Source: Pseudomonas sp. GV085
Lineage (GTDB): Bacteria; Pseudomonadota; Gammaproteobacteria; Pseudomonadales; Pseudomonadaceae
Assembly (NCBI RefSeq): GCF_003050925.1
Contig: NZ_QAOV01000008.1
Span: 248,001-312,000, forward strand
Direction: 5' to 3'
Length of the DNA stretch: 64,000 bases
Position numbers and translations under genes: made by a program
Shown here: piece by piece, positions 44,685 through 53,211 of the stretch
Layout of the letters: every line of letters begins with the position of its first letter
Position numbering within the stretch: the stretch's first letter is position 1
The notes under the pieces: model-generated
Told to the model about the DNA's origin: nothing
The model's input: only the letters and a program-made list of their open reading frames with translations
Databases searched by the model: none

Positions 44685-45482
44685 CTAAGAGTTGGTTGCA
44701 CTGAAGCGCTTGAGAATGTCCTGGTACATTTTGGTCCGCCGGTGATTCAGGCCATATCCGCCTGCGGCAGCGACGGTGCCGGCCTGGACGTGGTCCAGGT
44801 ACTTGAAGATTTTGCCGGGCGACAGAAACACGACCTTGTAGCCAAGCCCGATTACCCGGTCTTGCAACTCATAACCGGGCACACGGTCGTCGATCTGAAA
44901 ATGCAGACCCTGCTGCTTCATCAGCCTGCCATTCCATAGCGTGCAAAAGCTTTTCAAGTAAGTTTCCCTGTAGGGTTTCGGCTCTTTTGACCGCAGGCCG
45001 AGCGATTGCTTGAGGCGCCGGTAATGGTGCTTGAGCAGGCGTGAAGTGAAGCGCCACAGGGTCCTTGGCAGTCCGCGGTTGAGTTGTTCCGTGCAACCGA
45101 CCGCGATGACGTTTCGATCCTTTGTGCAGTGGTCCATCATCATCGCGAAGACGTTTGCATCGAAGACGAACGTGTCGGTGTGCATCAGCAACAGATAGTC
45201 GGTATCGACCCTGGCCAGCGCCATGTCCAGCGCCTTGCCATGGGCGATGTGCCCCGGCTCTTTGGCGGGGGCATCCCGTTCGATCAGATTGATCCAGTCG
45301 AGTGAGCGCAAATACTCGACGCTGGCGTCCGCCGAACCGTTATCCACCACCCAGACCGGGATTGCGGCTTTGCGTACAGGCTCGCGCAACAGGTCCAGGC
45401 AGATCCTGGTCAAATCAAGGGTTTTGTAATTAACCAGAACGATGCTGAACGGTGGCTTGGCGTTTGTATCGACACTACCCAT
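44685..45482 (-). CDS. Family 2-type glycosyltransferase
   Basis: This 265-residue GT-A protein has FSIVLVNYKTLDLTRICLDLL, VWVVDNGSADASVEYL and the metal motif in LLLMHTDTFVFDANVF (D-x-D-like H-T-D-T-F). The later YELQDRVIGLGYKVVFL matches the acceptor loop region. The nucleotide sugar and acceptor are unknown; no other envelope-sugar gene is adjacent. The start MGSVDTNAK at 45482 is preferred over 45593. Confidence 0.8.
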   Translation of the reverse strand: MGSVDTNAKPPFSIVLVNYKTLDLTRICLDLLREPVRKAAIPVWVVDNGSADASVEYLRSLDWINLIERDAPAKEPGHIAHGKALDMALARVDTDYLLLMHTDTFVFDANVFAMMMDHCTKDRNVIAVGCTEQLNRGLPRTLWRFTSRLLKHHYRRLKQSLGLRSKEPKPYRETYLKSFCTLWNGRLMKQQGLHFQIDDRVPGYELQDRVIGLGYKVVFLSPGKIFKYLDHVQAGTVAAAGGYGLNHRRTKMYQDILKRFSATNS

Positions 45483-45558
45483 CTTCGAAATGCTCGACGA
45501 CTTAAAAGTGTCGAAGACTAACAGAGGCAACCTTAGCCCAGGCTTAATTTCACCAGGG

Positions 45559-46179
45559 CTATTGCTCGAATGTGCCTGTGCGCACCTCGCCACTGCGGAT
45601 GTAACGGGCGATCAGCACACCCCCGGGCGAGCTGATCGAGTTCAGCAAGGTGAAAGCCGACGCTTGTGCGTTGTCGTCGAACAAACGCTTGCCGCGCCCC
45701 AGCAGGATGGGATGAATCATCAGCCGCAACTCGTCCACCAGGCCGGCGGCCAGCAGTTGGCGCACCAGTTCGCCGCTGCCTTGGGTCAGTAGCTGAGGAC
45801 CGTCCTGGCGCTTGAGCGCGCTGATCGCGTCGACCAGGTTGCCCGGCAGCGCATGACTGTTCTGCCAGGCCAGCGAATCGGCGTGATGGGTGGCCACGTG
45901 CTTGGGTACGCCGTTGAATAGATCAGCAATGGTGTGGTGGGCGGAGTCGGCCTGAATGTGTGGCCAATAGGCGGCGAAGATGTCGTAGGTACGACGTCCC
46001 AGCAGCAACTCGAACGGCTGGGAGAACAGGTCCTGTACGGCCTGACCGGTGGTTTTGTCGGCGTAGGGGACGATCCAGCCACCGAAGCGGAATCCGCCAC
46101 TGGTGTCCTCCTCAGGCCCGCCGGGTGCTTGCATGACGCCGTCCAGACTCACGAACGCGGCAACGGTGAGTGTGCGCAT
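45559..46179 (-). CDS. RibD C-terminal/dihydrofolate-reductase-like protein
   Basis: This 206-residue protein belongs to the RibD_C (DHFR-like) superfamily: LTVAAFVSLDGVMQAPGG opening, LLLGRRTYDIFAAYWP, LTQGSGELVRQLLAAGLVDELRLMIHPILLGRGKRLF. It probably binds NADPH; the substrate is unknown. AGGAGAAGAAC precedes the ATG at 46179. It stands alone. Confidence 0.88.
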   Translation of the reverse strand: MRTLTVAAFVSLDGVMQAPGGPEEDTSGGFRFGGWIVPYADKTTGQAVQDLFSQPFELLLGRRTYDIFAAYWPHIQADSAHHTIADLFNGVPKHVATHHADSLAWQNSHALPGNLVDAISALKRQDGPQLLTQGSGELVRQLLAAGLVDELRLMIHPILLGRGKRLFDDNAQASAFTLLNSISSPGGVLIARYIRSGEVRTGTFEQ

Positions 46180-46457
46180 GTTCTTCTCCTGATTCATCCG
46201 GGTGAAAGAGTTCAGGCAGGGAAGTCTGCGATCCCTTGAGACCATTGCCTGAAAGATAGTCGAACCGGACGCTGTGAAATCGACAACAAGCTGCGCAGTT
46301 TTTATTTCTCGTGGGCATGCATTGCGATAAGCCCCTGTTTTCCAGGGGCCGCTGGTGGACGCACGCCGTAATGCGGTAGCCGGTCAACTGCTGCCGCATA
46401 AGTGGGCGCGAATCCAACCACGCAAGGTGTGTCGGGTACCCGCCGAAGAGGCGCGGG

Positions 46458-47432
46458 CTACCCGCTGCACAGGCTCTCGGTGCCAGGTGTCCGTGTGTAC
46501 CAGGGGCGCTGTAGGCGCAGCACCAACTGGTCGATCTGCGGCACCAGCAGATTGGCGGCCAGCACGGCGAAGCACAGACCATCGGCATAAAGCCCGAATT
46601 CGCGAATCAATTCAGTCACCGCTCCAATGGCCACGCCGAAGAGGATGCGACCGGCGCGTGTATCGGGACTGGTGACCGGATCGGTGGCGATGAAGAAGGC
46701 CGTGAAGAGATAGCCACCGAGACTGAGGTTGTACAGGCTTTCCTGTAGGTTATGACCGGCTGCCAGGCACAGCAATACTGTGCTCGCGAGCATCGCCAGC
46801 GAAATCTCGATTCGAATCACCCGCAGGACTGCCAGCATCAAACCGCCGGCAATGTAGCCGTACCCCGACAGATTGGGGGTGATCAGTGTGAACTGGTTCT
46901 TGGCCAACTGAGTGGCGCCGGCGAACGCATCGAGGTTAAGGCGTGGCGCCAGCTGCAACTGTTGTAGAAGAACCGCCTTGGCGTCCAGGGCGAGAGTCCA
47001 GGGGGCATAGTTCGAAGGCGCAGGGTACAGTTGCTGGTAGAAGCAGATAGCGATGATCCCCAGGCCAACCATGGCGGGGTTGAGGCGGTTGCGACCCAGG
47101 CCCCCACTGCCGTGTTTACACAGTGCGAGCGCGGCAAAGCTGGCCACGGCGATCATCCACAGCGGCACCAGCAGCGGCAATGCCCGAGCCAGTATCAGGC
47201 CTAGCACCAGCCAGCTCAGGTCGCTCAAACCCTCGCGGACATTACGTCCGCGCAGGCGCAGCAGGCCGGCTTCGAAGCCCAGGGCGAGCAGCACGCACCA
47301 GAAGGTCTGCAACCAGACCACGATGCCAAATTGCCAGGCGTACAGGGCGGTGCCCGGCAGCAGACACAGGCTGACCAGCAGCATTATTGTGCGCAGTTGT
47401 CGGTGCGCGGTAGAACGGAATATCAGGCTCAT
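46458..47432 (-). CDS. rnfD: RnfD/NqrB-like membrane subunit
   Basis: This 324-residue membrane protein has about ten helices. The FMN-attachment motif DAFAGAT puts the acceptor threonine at 174, matching the D-x-x-S/T-G-A-T site of RnfD/NqrB. Conserved NRLNPAMVGLG and FFIATDPVTSPDTRAGRILFG are also present. It would carry electrons across the membrane via covalent FMN. Its ATG overlaps the rnfC stop by 3 bases. RnfA, B, E and G are absent around it, and apbE is divergent nearby. A CCCCTG/CAGGGG hairpin at about 46350 lies downstream. Confidence 0.88.
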   Translation of the reverse strand: MSLIFRSTAHRQLRTIMLLVSLCLLPGTALYAWQFGIVVWLQTFWCVLLALGFEAGLLRLRGRNVREGLSDLSWLVLGLILARALPLLVPLWMIAVASFAALALCKHGSGGLGRNRLNPAMVGLGIIAICFYQQLYPAPSNYAPWTLALDAKAVLLQQLQLAPRLNLDAFAGATQLAKNQFTLITPNLSGYGYIAGGLMLAVLRVIRIEISLAMLASTVLLCLAAGHNLQESLYNLSLGGYLFTAFFIATDPVTSPDTRAGRILFGVAIGAVTELIREFGLYADGLCFAVLAANLLVPQIDQLVLRLQRPWYTRTPGTESLCSG

Positions 47433-48829
47433 GCACGTAGCTCCGTCTTGCTCTGGCGGAAACGTTCGCGCAGCGGCAGATTGCTCGGGCAGGTGCTGCT
47501 GCAGCTGCCGCATTCGATACAGGCATCCAATCGCAGTTCCTGCAGGCTGGCCTTGTCAAGGCGCTCGGCCGCAGCGTAGAGATCCAGCGGCCTGAGCGAC
47601 ATCGGGCAGACATCCACGCAGCGCGTACAGCGAATGCAACTGCTTGCGGGCTGAGGTGCCGGCAAGTAGCGCTCGGCGCCGAATATCAGGCAACTACTGG
47701 TCTTGCTGATGACGGCAGTGGGGTCCGGTAACGGCTGTCCCATCATCGGCCCGCCGACCTGGGTCAACTGGCCTTCGGGGGCTGCGCCAGCAAGTGCGCG
47801 CAGTGCGCTGACCGGGTAACCCACCGGCACCAGGACATTCCCGGGGCGCTTGCAGTCCCCGGTCAGCGTCAGCACGCGTCTTACCAGTGGCTCGCCGTGG
47901 AAGACGGCCCGGCCCAGTGCGTAGAGCGTCGCGACATTCAGCGCCAGTACGCCGATATCGGCGGGCAGGGTCCCTGGCGCCAGGTTGCGGCCACTAAGGG
48001 CCTTGATCATCAACGGCTGCCCTCCTGCCGGGTAACGCGCCGGTAGCGGCCATATCTCGACCCGGGTGCGCGCCTGACGAGCGGCGGCGCGTAACGCGGT
48101 AATCGCCTCAGGTTTGTTGGTTTCGATACCGAAGCGGGTCAGTGTTATTCCCATCAGGGTGGCGACATAGTCGGCGTACTCGATCAGCGCCTCGGCGCGT
48201 TCGCGCATGAGACGGTCATCGCAGGTAAGGAAGGGCTCGCATTCGGCACCGTTGATCAGCAGAAGATCGGGCTGCCGGGCGCCGGCCAGCTTGAGGGCCG
48301 TCGGGAAACCCGCCCCGCCAAGACCGACTATGCCCATCTGCAATGCTCGTTCGACCAGCGCCTCGGGCGTTTGCGGCAGCCCCGGCACCGGGCGTTCGAT
48401 CCACTCATCCAGACCATCTGCGTTCAGAATGACGGACATGACCGGCTCGGCCGAGTCGGCCGCGAAGGCGAGATCAATCCGTTCCACGATGCCGGAGGTG
48501 CTGGCATGCACCCAAGGGGTGTTGTCATCGCCAATACCGATCACCTCGCCCTTGCGCACATGCTGTCCCGGCTGCACGCAAGGCTGGACGGACCGGCGAC
48601 CGCGCTCGAGCGGAATCGCCAGCTGTATGTTTGCAATCGGGACCGAGGCAACCGGCATGGCGTTGGATAATTCTTTGTAGCCCCTGAGCTCGATCCCTCC
48701 GTGCCAACTAAGCTGTGAGGGTGAGGCGATGGCCAGCAGGTTGCGCCAGAAGGGTTTCTGTTGCGGCTGGCGCTGGGCGCGGACGCGGCTCTGCATGCGC
48801 TCGACGCTCTGCAACGAATGGTTAGACAT
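47429..48829 (-). CDS. rnfC: RnfC-like NADH/4Fe-4S subunit
   Basis: This 466-residue protein has the RnfC order: N-terminal RnfC barrel (WHGGIELRGYKELSNAMPV), NADH/FMN site (GIVGLGGAGFPTALKL, LLINGAECEPFLTCDDRLM), SLBB-like part, and two 4Fe-4S motifs near the end (CIRCTRCVDVCP and CIECGSCSSTCP). It should take electrons from NADH to RnfD. GGAGGACAG lies before the ATG at 48829. It is shorter than long RnfC proteins because the repetitive C-terminal tail is missing. Confidence 0.88.
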   Translation of the reverse strand: MSNHSLQSVERMQSRVRAQRQPQQKPFWRNLLAIASPSQLSWHGGIELRGYKELSNAMPVASVPIANIQLAIPLERGRRSVQPCVQPGQHVRKGEVIGIGDDNTPWVHASTSGIVERIDLAFAADSAEPVMSVILNADGLDEWIERPVPGLPQTPEALVERALQMGIVGLGGAGFPTALKLAGARQPDLLLINGAECEPFLTCDDRLMRERAEALIEYADYVATLMGITLTRFGIETNKPEAITALRAAARQARTRVEIWPLPARYPAGGQPLMIKALSGRNLAPGTLPADIGVLALNVATLYALGRAVFHGEPLVRRVLTLTGDCKRPGNVLVPVGYPVSALRALAGAAPEGQLTQVGGPMMGQPLPDPTAVISKTSSCLIFGAERYLPAPQPASSCIRCTRCVDVCPMSLRPLDLYAAAERLDKASLQELRLDACIECGSCSSTCPSNLPLRERFRQSKTELRA

Positions 48830-49038
48830 TTTCTGTCCTCCAATTTTTGGGCAAAAAACACCCCTGTGCGCTAATGCACATAATGGTTTTTTTGCTTCCA
48901 GGACGTTGAGCGAAAAGGGAGGGGGACAATTGATCACCCCGCAACTCAGAGTGCCGAGTAGAGGTTTTGTTCATTTTTTGATCAGGCTTGCTGATGAGCG
49001 GTAGGTTATCCCACGCGGGATCACAGAGGTGTTGATTG

Positions 49039-50052
49039 ATGCGCGTAAGCCTGCTGGTGATGCTGTTGACGTTGCTGTATGGCTGTGGCGAACGGATCGA
49101 GCGCATTTCCGGACCCACCATGGGGAGCACTTATTCGATCCAGTACGTACCCGCCGCGCAGACGCCCGACTCGCAGCGAGTAAAGGCCGAAGTCGAGACG
49201 ATACTGGCGGCGCTCGACCAGCAGTTTTCCAACTGGCGCAGCGACTCCGTGGTTTCCCGCTTCAACGATCTACCGGCCGGCGCCTGTCAGGCGTTGCCGG
49301 AAGATATGCATCGCTTGCTGGCGTACGGTGAGTTTCTGTTCCGCGAGAGTGGCGGGGCTTTCGACCTGACGGTGCAGCCATTGATGAACCTCTGGGGATT
49401 CGGTCCGCAGTCACGGGGGGAGCGCTTGCCGGATGCTGGCGCGCTGGCACGGGAGCGGGCACGGGTAGGGCATCAGCACTTGCACCTGGATGGCGAAAAG
49501 CTGTGCAAGGATGTGGCGGCGCAACTGGATTTTGACAGCATTGTCGCCGGCTATGCGGTGGATCAGGTCGGCGATAGGCTTTCGGCCCTGGGCATCCAGG
49601 CCTATCTGGTCGAGATCACCGGCGAACTCAGGGCGGTCGGCCGCAAGCCGGATGGCTCGCCCTGGCGCATCGCCCTGGAGGTGCCGAGCGGCGCAAGCGA
49701 GCGGCAAGTGGAGCGCACCATTGCACTGGATGGCTACAGCGTTTCCACCTCCGGCGATTATCGCAACTATTTCGAGGAAGGTGGCCAGCGCTATTCGCAC
49801 ACCTTCGATCCACGTGTCGGCACGCCGGTGAAGCACGCGCTGGCGGCAGTGACGGTGGTCGACCCTTTAGGGCTGCATGCCGATGGCTTGTCTACGCTGT
49901 TGATGGTGCTCGGCCCGGAGGAAGGTTATGCCTTCGCCGAGCGGCATGACCTCGCTGCCTATTTCATCATGCGCCAGGGGCAGGGTTTCGTTGCCCGGGC
50001 GACGCCGCGATTCGAGTCGTTGTTTCCCGAGCAGGGCAAGACGAAGCAGTAG
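49039..50052 (+). CDS. apbE: FAD:protein FMN transferase (ApbE)
   Basis: This 337-residue lipoprotein (lipobox LLTLLYGC) attaches FMN to threonine in RnfD-type partners. Family motifs are GPTMGSTYSIQY, a central AAQLDFDSIVAGYAVDQV, and HTFDPRVGTPVKHALAAVTVV with ADGLSTLLMVLG. It is divergent from rnfCD across about 210 bp, which should contain both promoters; RnfD is the obvious substrate. It is the flavinylation module of a minimal Rnf set. Confidence 0.92.
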   Translation: MRVSLLVMLLTLLYGCGERIERISGPTMGSTYSIQYVPAAQTPDSQRVKAEVETILAALDQQFSNWRSDSVVSRFNDLPAGACQALPEDMHRLLAYGEFLFRESGGAFDLTVQPLMNLWGFGPQSRGERLPDAGALARERARVGHQHLHLDGEKLCKDVAAQLDFDSIVAGYAVDQVGDRLSALGIQAYLVEITGELRAVGRKPDGSPWRIALEVPSGASERQVERTIALDGYSVSTSGDYRNYFEEGGQRYSHTFDPRVGTPVKHALAAVTVVDPLGLHADGLSTLLMVLGPEEGYAFAERHDLAAYFIMRQGQGFVARATPRFESLFPEQGKTKQ

Positions 50053-50117
50053 TTGAAGGAAGCCTTGCCTACCGGTCGACCAAGCGCTAATGACAGCTGA
50101 GATGTGTTGCACACGAG

Positions 50118-51200
50118 TCAGCGTCCAATAAATGGAAGATTCTCTTCTCGAATGACGCGAGCGGCATCATCGTATAGAAACGGGAGAAACATATAGCGGC
50201 GACCTTGGGTTACAGGCGTGGCTTCGTGCAAAAGTGAACACGAAAACACCACGGCCCCTCCTGTTGGAGCGCTGTAAAGCACTTTTCCAAACTCTGGAAA
50301 ATGCAGAAAACCGCCTTCGTACTCTCCCGAATTAAGAAACAGGGAAACTGCAAAACGGCGATGCGCTGTACCCTTGGTGGTGTTGTCCCTATGGGGCCGG
50401 AAATGCCCGCCTTCGTCGCTGTTGTAGCAGGCCACCAGATAGCGCTCCATTCGAGTGGCATTGAACTGGAACGCTTTGTGTAGCTCTGGAAGCAAACGGT
50501 TGGCTATACGCAGCGAGCATGCCTTGGATAGAGCCTTGTCTTCGATAACGCAGTCACGACGTTGCTTGTGGCCATGGTCGGTGACTTGGACGGTTTTACC
50601 CGACTGCTCCGTCATAAATCCGGATTCCTCCCCGCCACGTTCGTCGTAATAACGGATGAGTGCTTTACACAGCCTGGGCTCAAATATACGGGGAAGCACG
50701 AGGACGGGGGCGTGAGGAGTGGCGGCATGTGGCGCAGCCAGTGCGGGTAATCTATCCAGAAAGCGCATTAACGAGGGTATATGGTTATCGACCGGTGCCT
50801 CTATCGGGACGATGGCCAGGACACGCAGCGCAGGATCGAGCACATAGGTCATTTGCCTGAGGCTGCCGTCTGGCTGCAATGTACCGTAGAGCTGACTGAC
50901 TGACCGATCGAAGTCCCAGATGAAGCGCATGCCAGGTATCGCACTTTCTACCCGCTTGAGCTTTTCGTCCTCGGGATCTACGGAAACACCAAAGAAGCTG
51001 ACGTGATCGTCATTGAACCGCTGGCGATGGGCCCGAGCACCTTCCAGAACTTTAATTGATGCAGGATCAGCCGCGGAACCAAAAAAACAAAGCACGACAT
51101 ACCGACCGGCAATAGTGTCGAAACAAAAGCGCTCTCTTTGTTGAGTGCGGCAATGGAACCAAGGGGCAGGTCCACCGATTGAAAAGGCTGTGGCGCGCAT
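50118..51200 (-). CDS. Redoxin-like domain fused to 2OG-Fe(II) oxygenase
   Basis: This 360-residue protein has an N-terminal thioredoxin-fold part (about 1-150; YVVLCFFGSAADPASI, FFGVSVDPEDE) and a C-terminal prolyl-4-hydroxylase-like domain. The iron ligands H and D are seen in GGHFRPHRDNT and the second H in FSCSLLHEATPV; 2-oxoglutarate arginine is likely in QGRRYMFLPF. The peroxiredoxin cysteine position (T/P-x-x-C) is not conserved, so the first domain may be structural. The substrate is unknown. ATG 51200 has AAGGAG close by. It is convergent with apbE. Confidence 0.82.
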   Translation of the reverse strand: MRATAFSIGGPAPWFHCRTQQRERFCFDTIAGRYVVLCFFGSAADPASIKVLEGARAHRQRFNDDHVSFFGVSVDPEDEKLKRVESAIPGMRFIWDFDRSVSQLYGTLQPDGSLRQMTYVLDPALRVLAIVPIEAPVDNHIPSLMRFLDRLPALAAPHAATPHAPVLVLPRIFEPRLCKALIRYYDERGGEESGFMTEQSGKTVQVTDHGHKQRRDCVIEDKALSKACSLRIANRLLPELHKAFQFNATRMERYLVACYNSDEGGHFRPHRDNTTKGTAHRRFAVSLFLNSGEYEGGFLHFPEFGKVLYSAPTGGAVVFSCSLLHEATPVTQGRRYMFLPFLYDDAARVIREENLPFIGR

Positions 51201-51243
51201 CACAACTCCTTGCCGGCAGGCAGTGGATCGCTATTGTGGTCCT

Positions 51244-51358
51244 CTGTAGGAGCGAGCTTGCTCCGGGCGGCGTTCCGACGATGGTCGTTAACGATAACGC
51301 TTGTTTACTGGCTAAACGCGGCGCTCTTGAGTCCATCGCGAGCAAGCTCGCTCCTACA
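51244..51358. repeat. REPIN with variant left arm
   Basis: The left arm TGTAGGAGCGAGCTTGCTCC continues GGGCGGCGTTCCGACGATGG; the right arm is standard. The spacer and flanks resemble those at 18254 and 42372. Confidence 0.85.
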
Positions 51359-51654
51359 GGTTCCTCAACTGAACAGCATTACACGTACAAATGGGCTTAC
51401 GGCACCGCTCACTGCGATGCCGATGCAGGAAAAACGCCAGGCACTCGAAGCTTGCAGGTAAAACTAGTTCAGTCTTGTCGAACCTGCCCGGATCGCGATT
51501 GCTCGGCTGCCTGACCAAACGCTGGCAGATTTGATGTAGCAACGCAGACTTTAAAACGGTGCATGCGTTTTCACGCAGCCTGGATCTGAACAGGGAACTG
51601 GCCAGGCACTTTAAGCTGATATCATTCAGGCACTTGCAAAAGGAGCAGGAAAAT

Positions 51655-51816
51655 ATGAATCGTCGTAAAAAAATAAATCAGTTGTTAAAGGCTAACGCCA
51701 AAAAGGCCAGTGCCAAATTGGCACCGAAAAGCAAGTCAAAATACATCAGTAAAGCGGACCGATTGAAACTGGCCGCTGAGTCCAGTCAGGACTCCAGCAT
51801 CTGCGCTGAGAGCTGA
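51655..51816 (+). CDS. DUF2986 small basic protein
   Basis: This 53-residue basic protein, MNRRKKINQLLKANAKKASA then KLAPKSKSKYISKADRLKL, matches DUF2986. AGGAGCAGGA lies just upstream of 51655; the longer frame from 51559 is not supported. Function is unknown; the lysine/arginine content suggests nucleic-acid or ribosome association. Confidence 0.8.
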   Translation: MNRRKKINQLLKANAKKASAKLAPKSKSKYISKADRLKLAAESSQDSSICAES

Positions 51817-52030
51817 TCCCTATCGTCGTTCGCCACAAGAAGGGCGGGTATGGCGTTTGAGAGAGCCCTGCACCGAACTTTGTGAACGACACGCGTTGAA
51901 ATTTCCTGCCGCAATCGCGCTCATCCACGGCGGTTTGTGCGAAAGCCCGCACGGTTACCCAAGGTTTTTGCACGAATCTTCACCGCTGTCGCTCGTATCA
52001 TTTCACTCGGTAAATCCGGTGAGCATTGCG

Positions 52031-52684
52031 ATGACAAAAATCACAACGTTGTGGGACATCAGTCCACCCTTGAGTACTGAAACGCCGACCTGGCCGGGTG
52101 ACACGCCGTTCCAGGAGGAGCGCGTCTGGACCTACGGTCCCGAATGTCCGGTGAATGTCGGACGCATCACCTTGTCGCCGCATACCGGCGCCCACGTCGA
52201 TGCGCCGTTGCATTACAGCGCTGGTGGCGCGCCGATTGGCGATGTGGCGTTGGACGTCTATATCGGGCCTTGCCGCGTGTTGCATTGTCTGGACAGCGGC
52301 GAACTGGTGCTGCCCGGGCAACTGCAAGGACGTTTGCGCGACGTGCCCGAGCGGGTGCTGCTGCGCACCTATCGACAAGCGCCGCTGACAGCCTGGGATT
52401 CAGGGTTCACGGCCGTTGCCAGGGAAACCATCGACTTGCTGGCGAGCCTGGGTGTGCGGTTGATTGGCATCGATACGCCGTCACTGGACCCCCAGCAATC
52501 CAGGACCATGGATTCACACGGTGCCGTGGCCCTCCATCACATGGCGATTCTTGAAGGCATCGTGCTGGACGATGTCCCGGAAGGCGATTATGAACTGATC
52601 GCCTTGCCGCTGCGCTTTGCTCATCTGGACGCCAGTCCGGTCAGGGCGATTCTGCGGCCGCTGAGTACGTCGCAACGCGGGTGA
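52031..52684 (+). CDS. kynB: Kynurenine formamidase
   Basis: This 217-residue cyclase-fold metal hydrolase converts N-formylkynurenine to kynurenine in tryptophan breakdown. It begins WDISPPLSTETPTWPGDTPF and has the metal motif HTGAHVDAPLHY (H-x-x-x-D plus H) and IGIDTPSLDPQQS. The start at 52031 is the family start; frames from 51857 have no match. kynU lies about 2.3 kb on with kynR between. No kynA is in the window. Confidence 0.92.
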   Translation: MTKITTLWDISPPLSTETPTWPGDTPFQEERVWTYGPECPVNVGRITLSPHTGAHVDAPLHYSAGGAPIGDVALDVYIGPCRVLHCLDSGELVLPGQLQGRLRDVPERVLLRTYRQAPLTAWDSGFTAVARETIDLLASLGVRLIGIDTPSLDPQQSRTMDSHGAVALHHMAILEGIVLDDVPEGDYELIALPLRFAHLDASPVRAILRPLSTSQRG

Positions 52685-52712
52685 TGATCATCGGCCGGCG
52701 CGCATGCTCCCT

Positions 52713-52836
52713 TGTAGGAGCTGGCTTGCCAGCGAAAGTCGTTAACGATAACGCGAGTAAACCGGATAAACGCGGCGTACTTGAGTCCATCGCCAGCAAG
52801 CTGGCTCCTACAGTTCCCCGGGATTGCGTGAAGAGC
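52713..52836. repeat. REPIN with CCCCGGGATTGCGTGAAGA arm
   Basis: A REPIN of the AGCTGGCTTGCCAGCGA class (52713-52812) is followed by TTCCCCGGGATTGCGTGAAG, the inverse of the arm at 42338 and 59090, then AGCC and a T-run. Confidence 0.8.
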
Positions 52837-53030
52837 CTTTTTTATTGGGCTAATCGGTGCGCTCATTAGAGGAGCGGGGCGGGTGGCGGTCTACCTGATA
52901 AGTTGGTGAAGGCAGTCCGTAAAATTGGGGGCAGGTAACAGTGGGTTGGGCAGCGATGACACAAATCCCGCACCAGGTGATAAACGGCTGCACGTGATTG
53001 CGCCAATCAGATAATGTTTTGCGCTACACC

Positions 53031-53058
53031 AAGTGCTGGTCAAGTGCTGGTCGAGTGC
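53031..53058. promoter_or_regulatory. Tandem 11-bp repeats upstream of AraC regulator
   Basis: AAGTGCTGGTC occurs twice head to tail (53031-53041, 53042-53052) and starts a third time as GAGTGCT. Tandem 11-bp spacing places repeats on one DNA face, as for AraC-type sites. It is in the 527-bp gap before the regulator. Confidence 0.4.
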
Positions 53059-53211
53059 TTTTGCGGCTTTGTCAGCCATGCCTTATCCGCTTGGTTGCCG
53101 ATCACTATCCGTTAAGTGGGCGCCGACGATTCATGGCGTGGAAGTTGCTCCTTTCCAGCCTGGTACGCGCCGTCAGAGCGCGCCGAAAATATTGCCTGTG
53201 AGTGCACCGTG

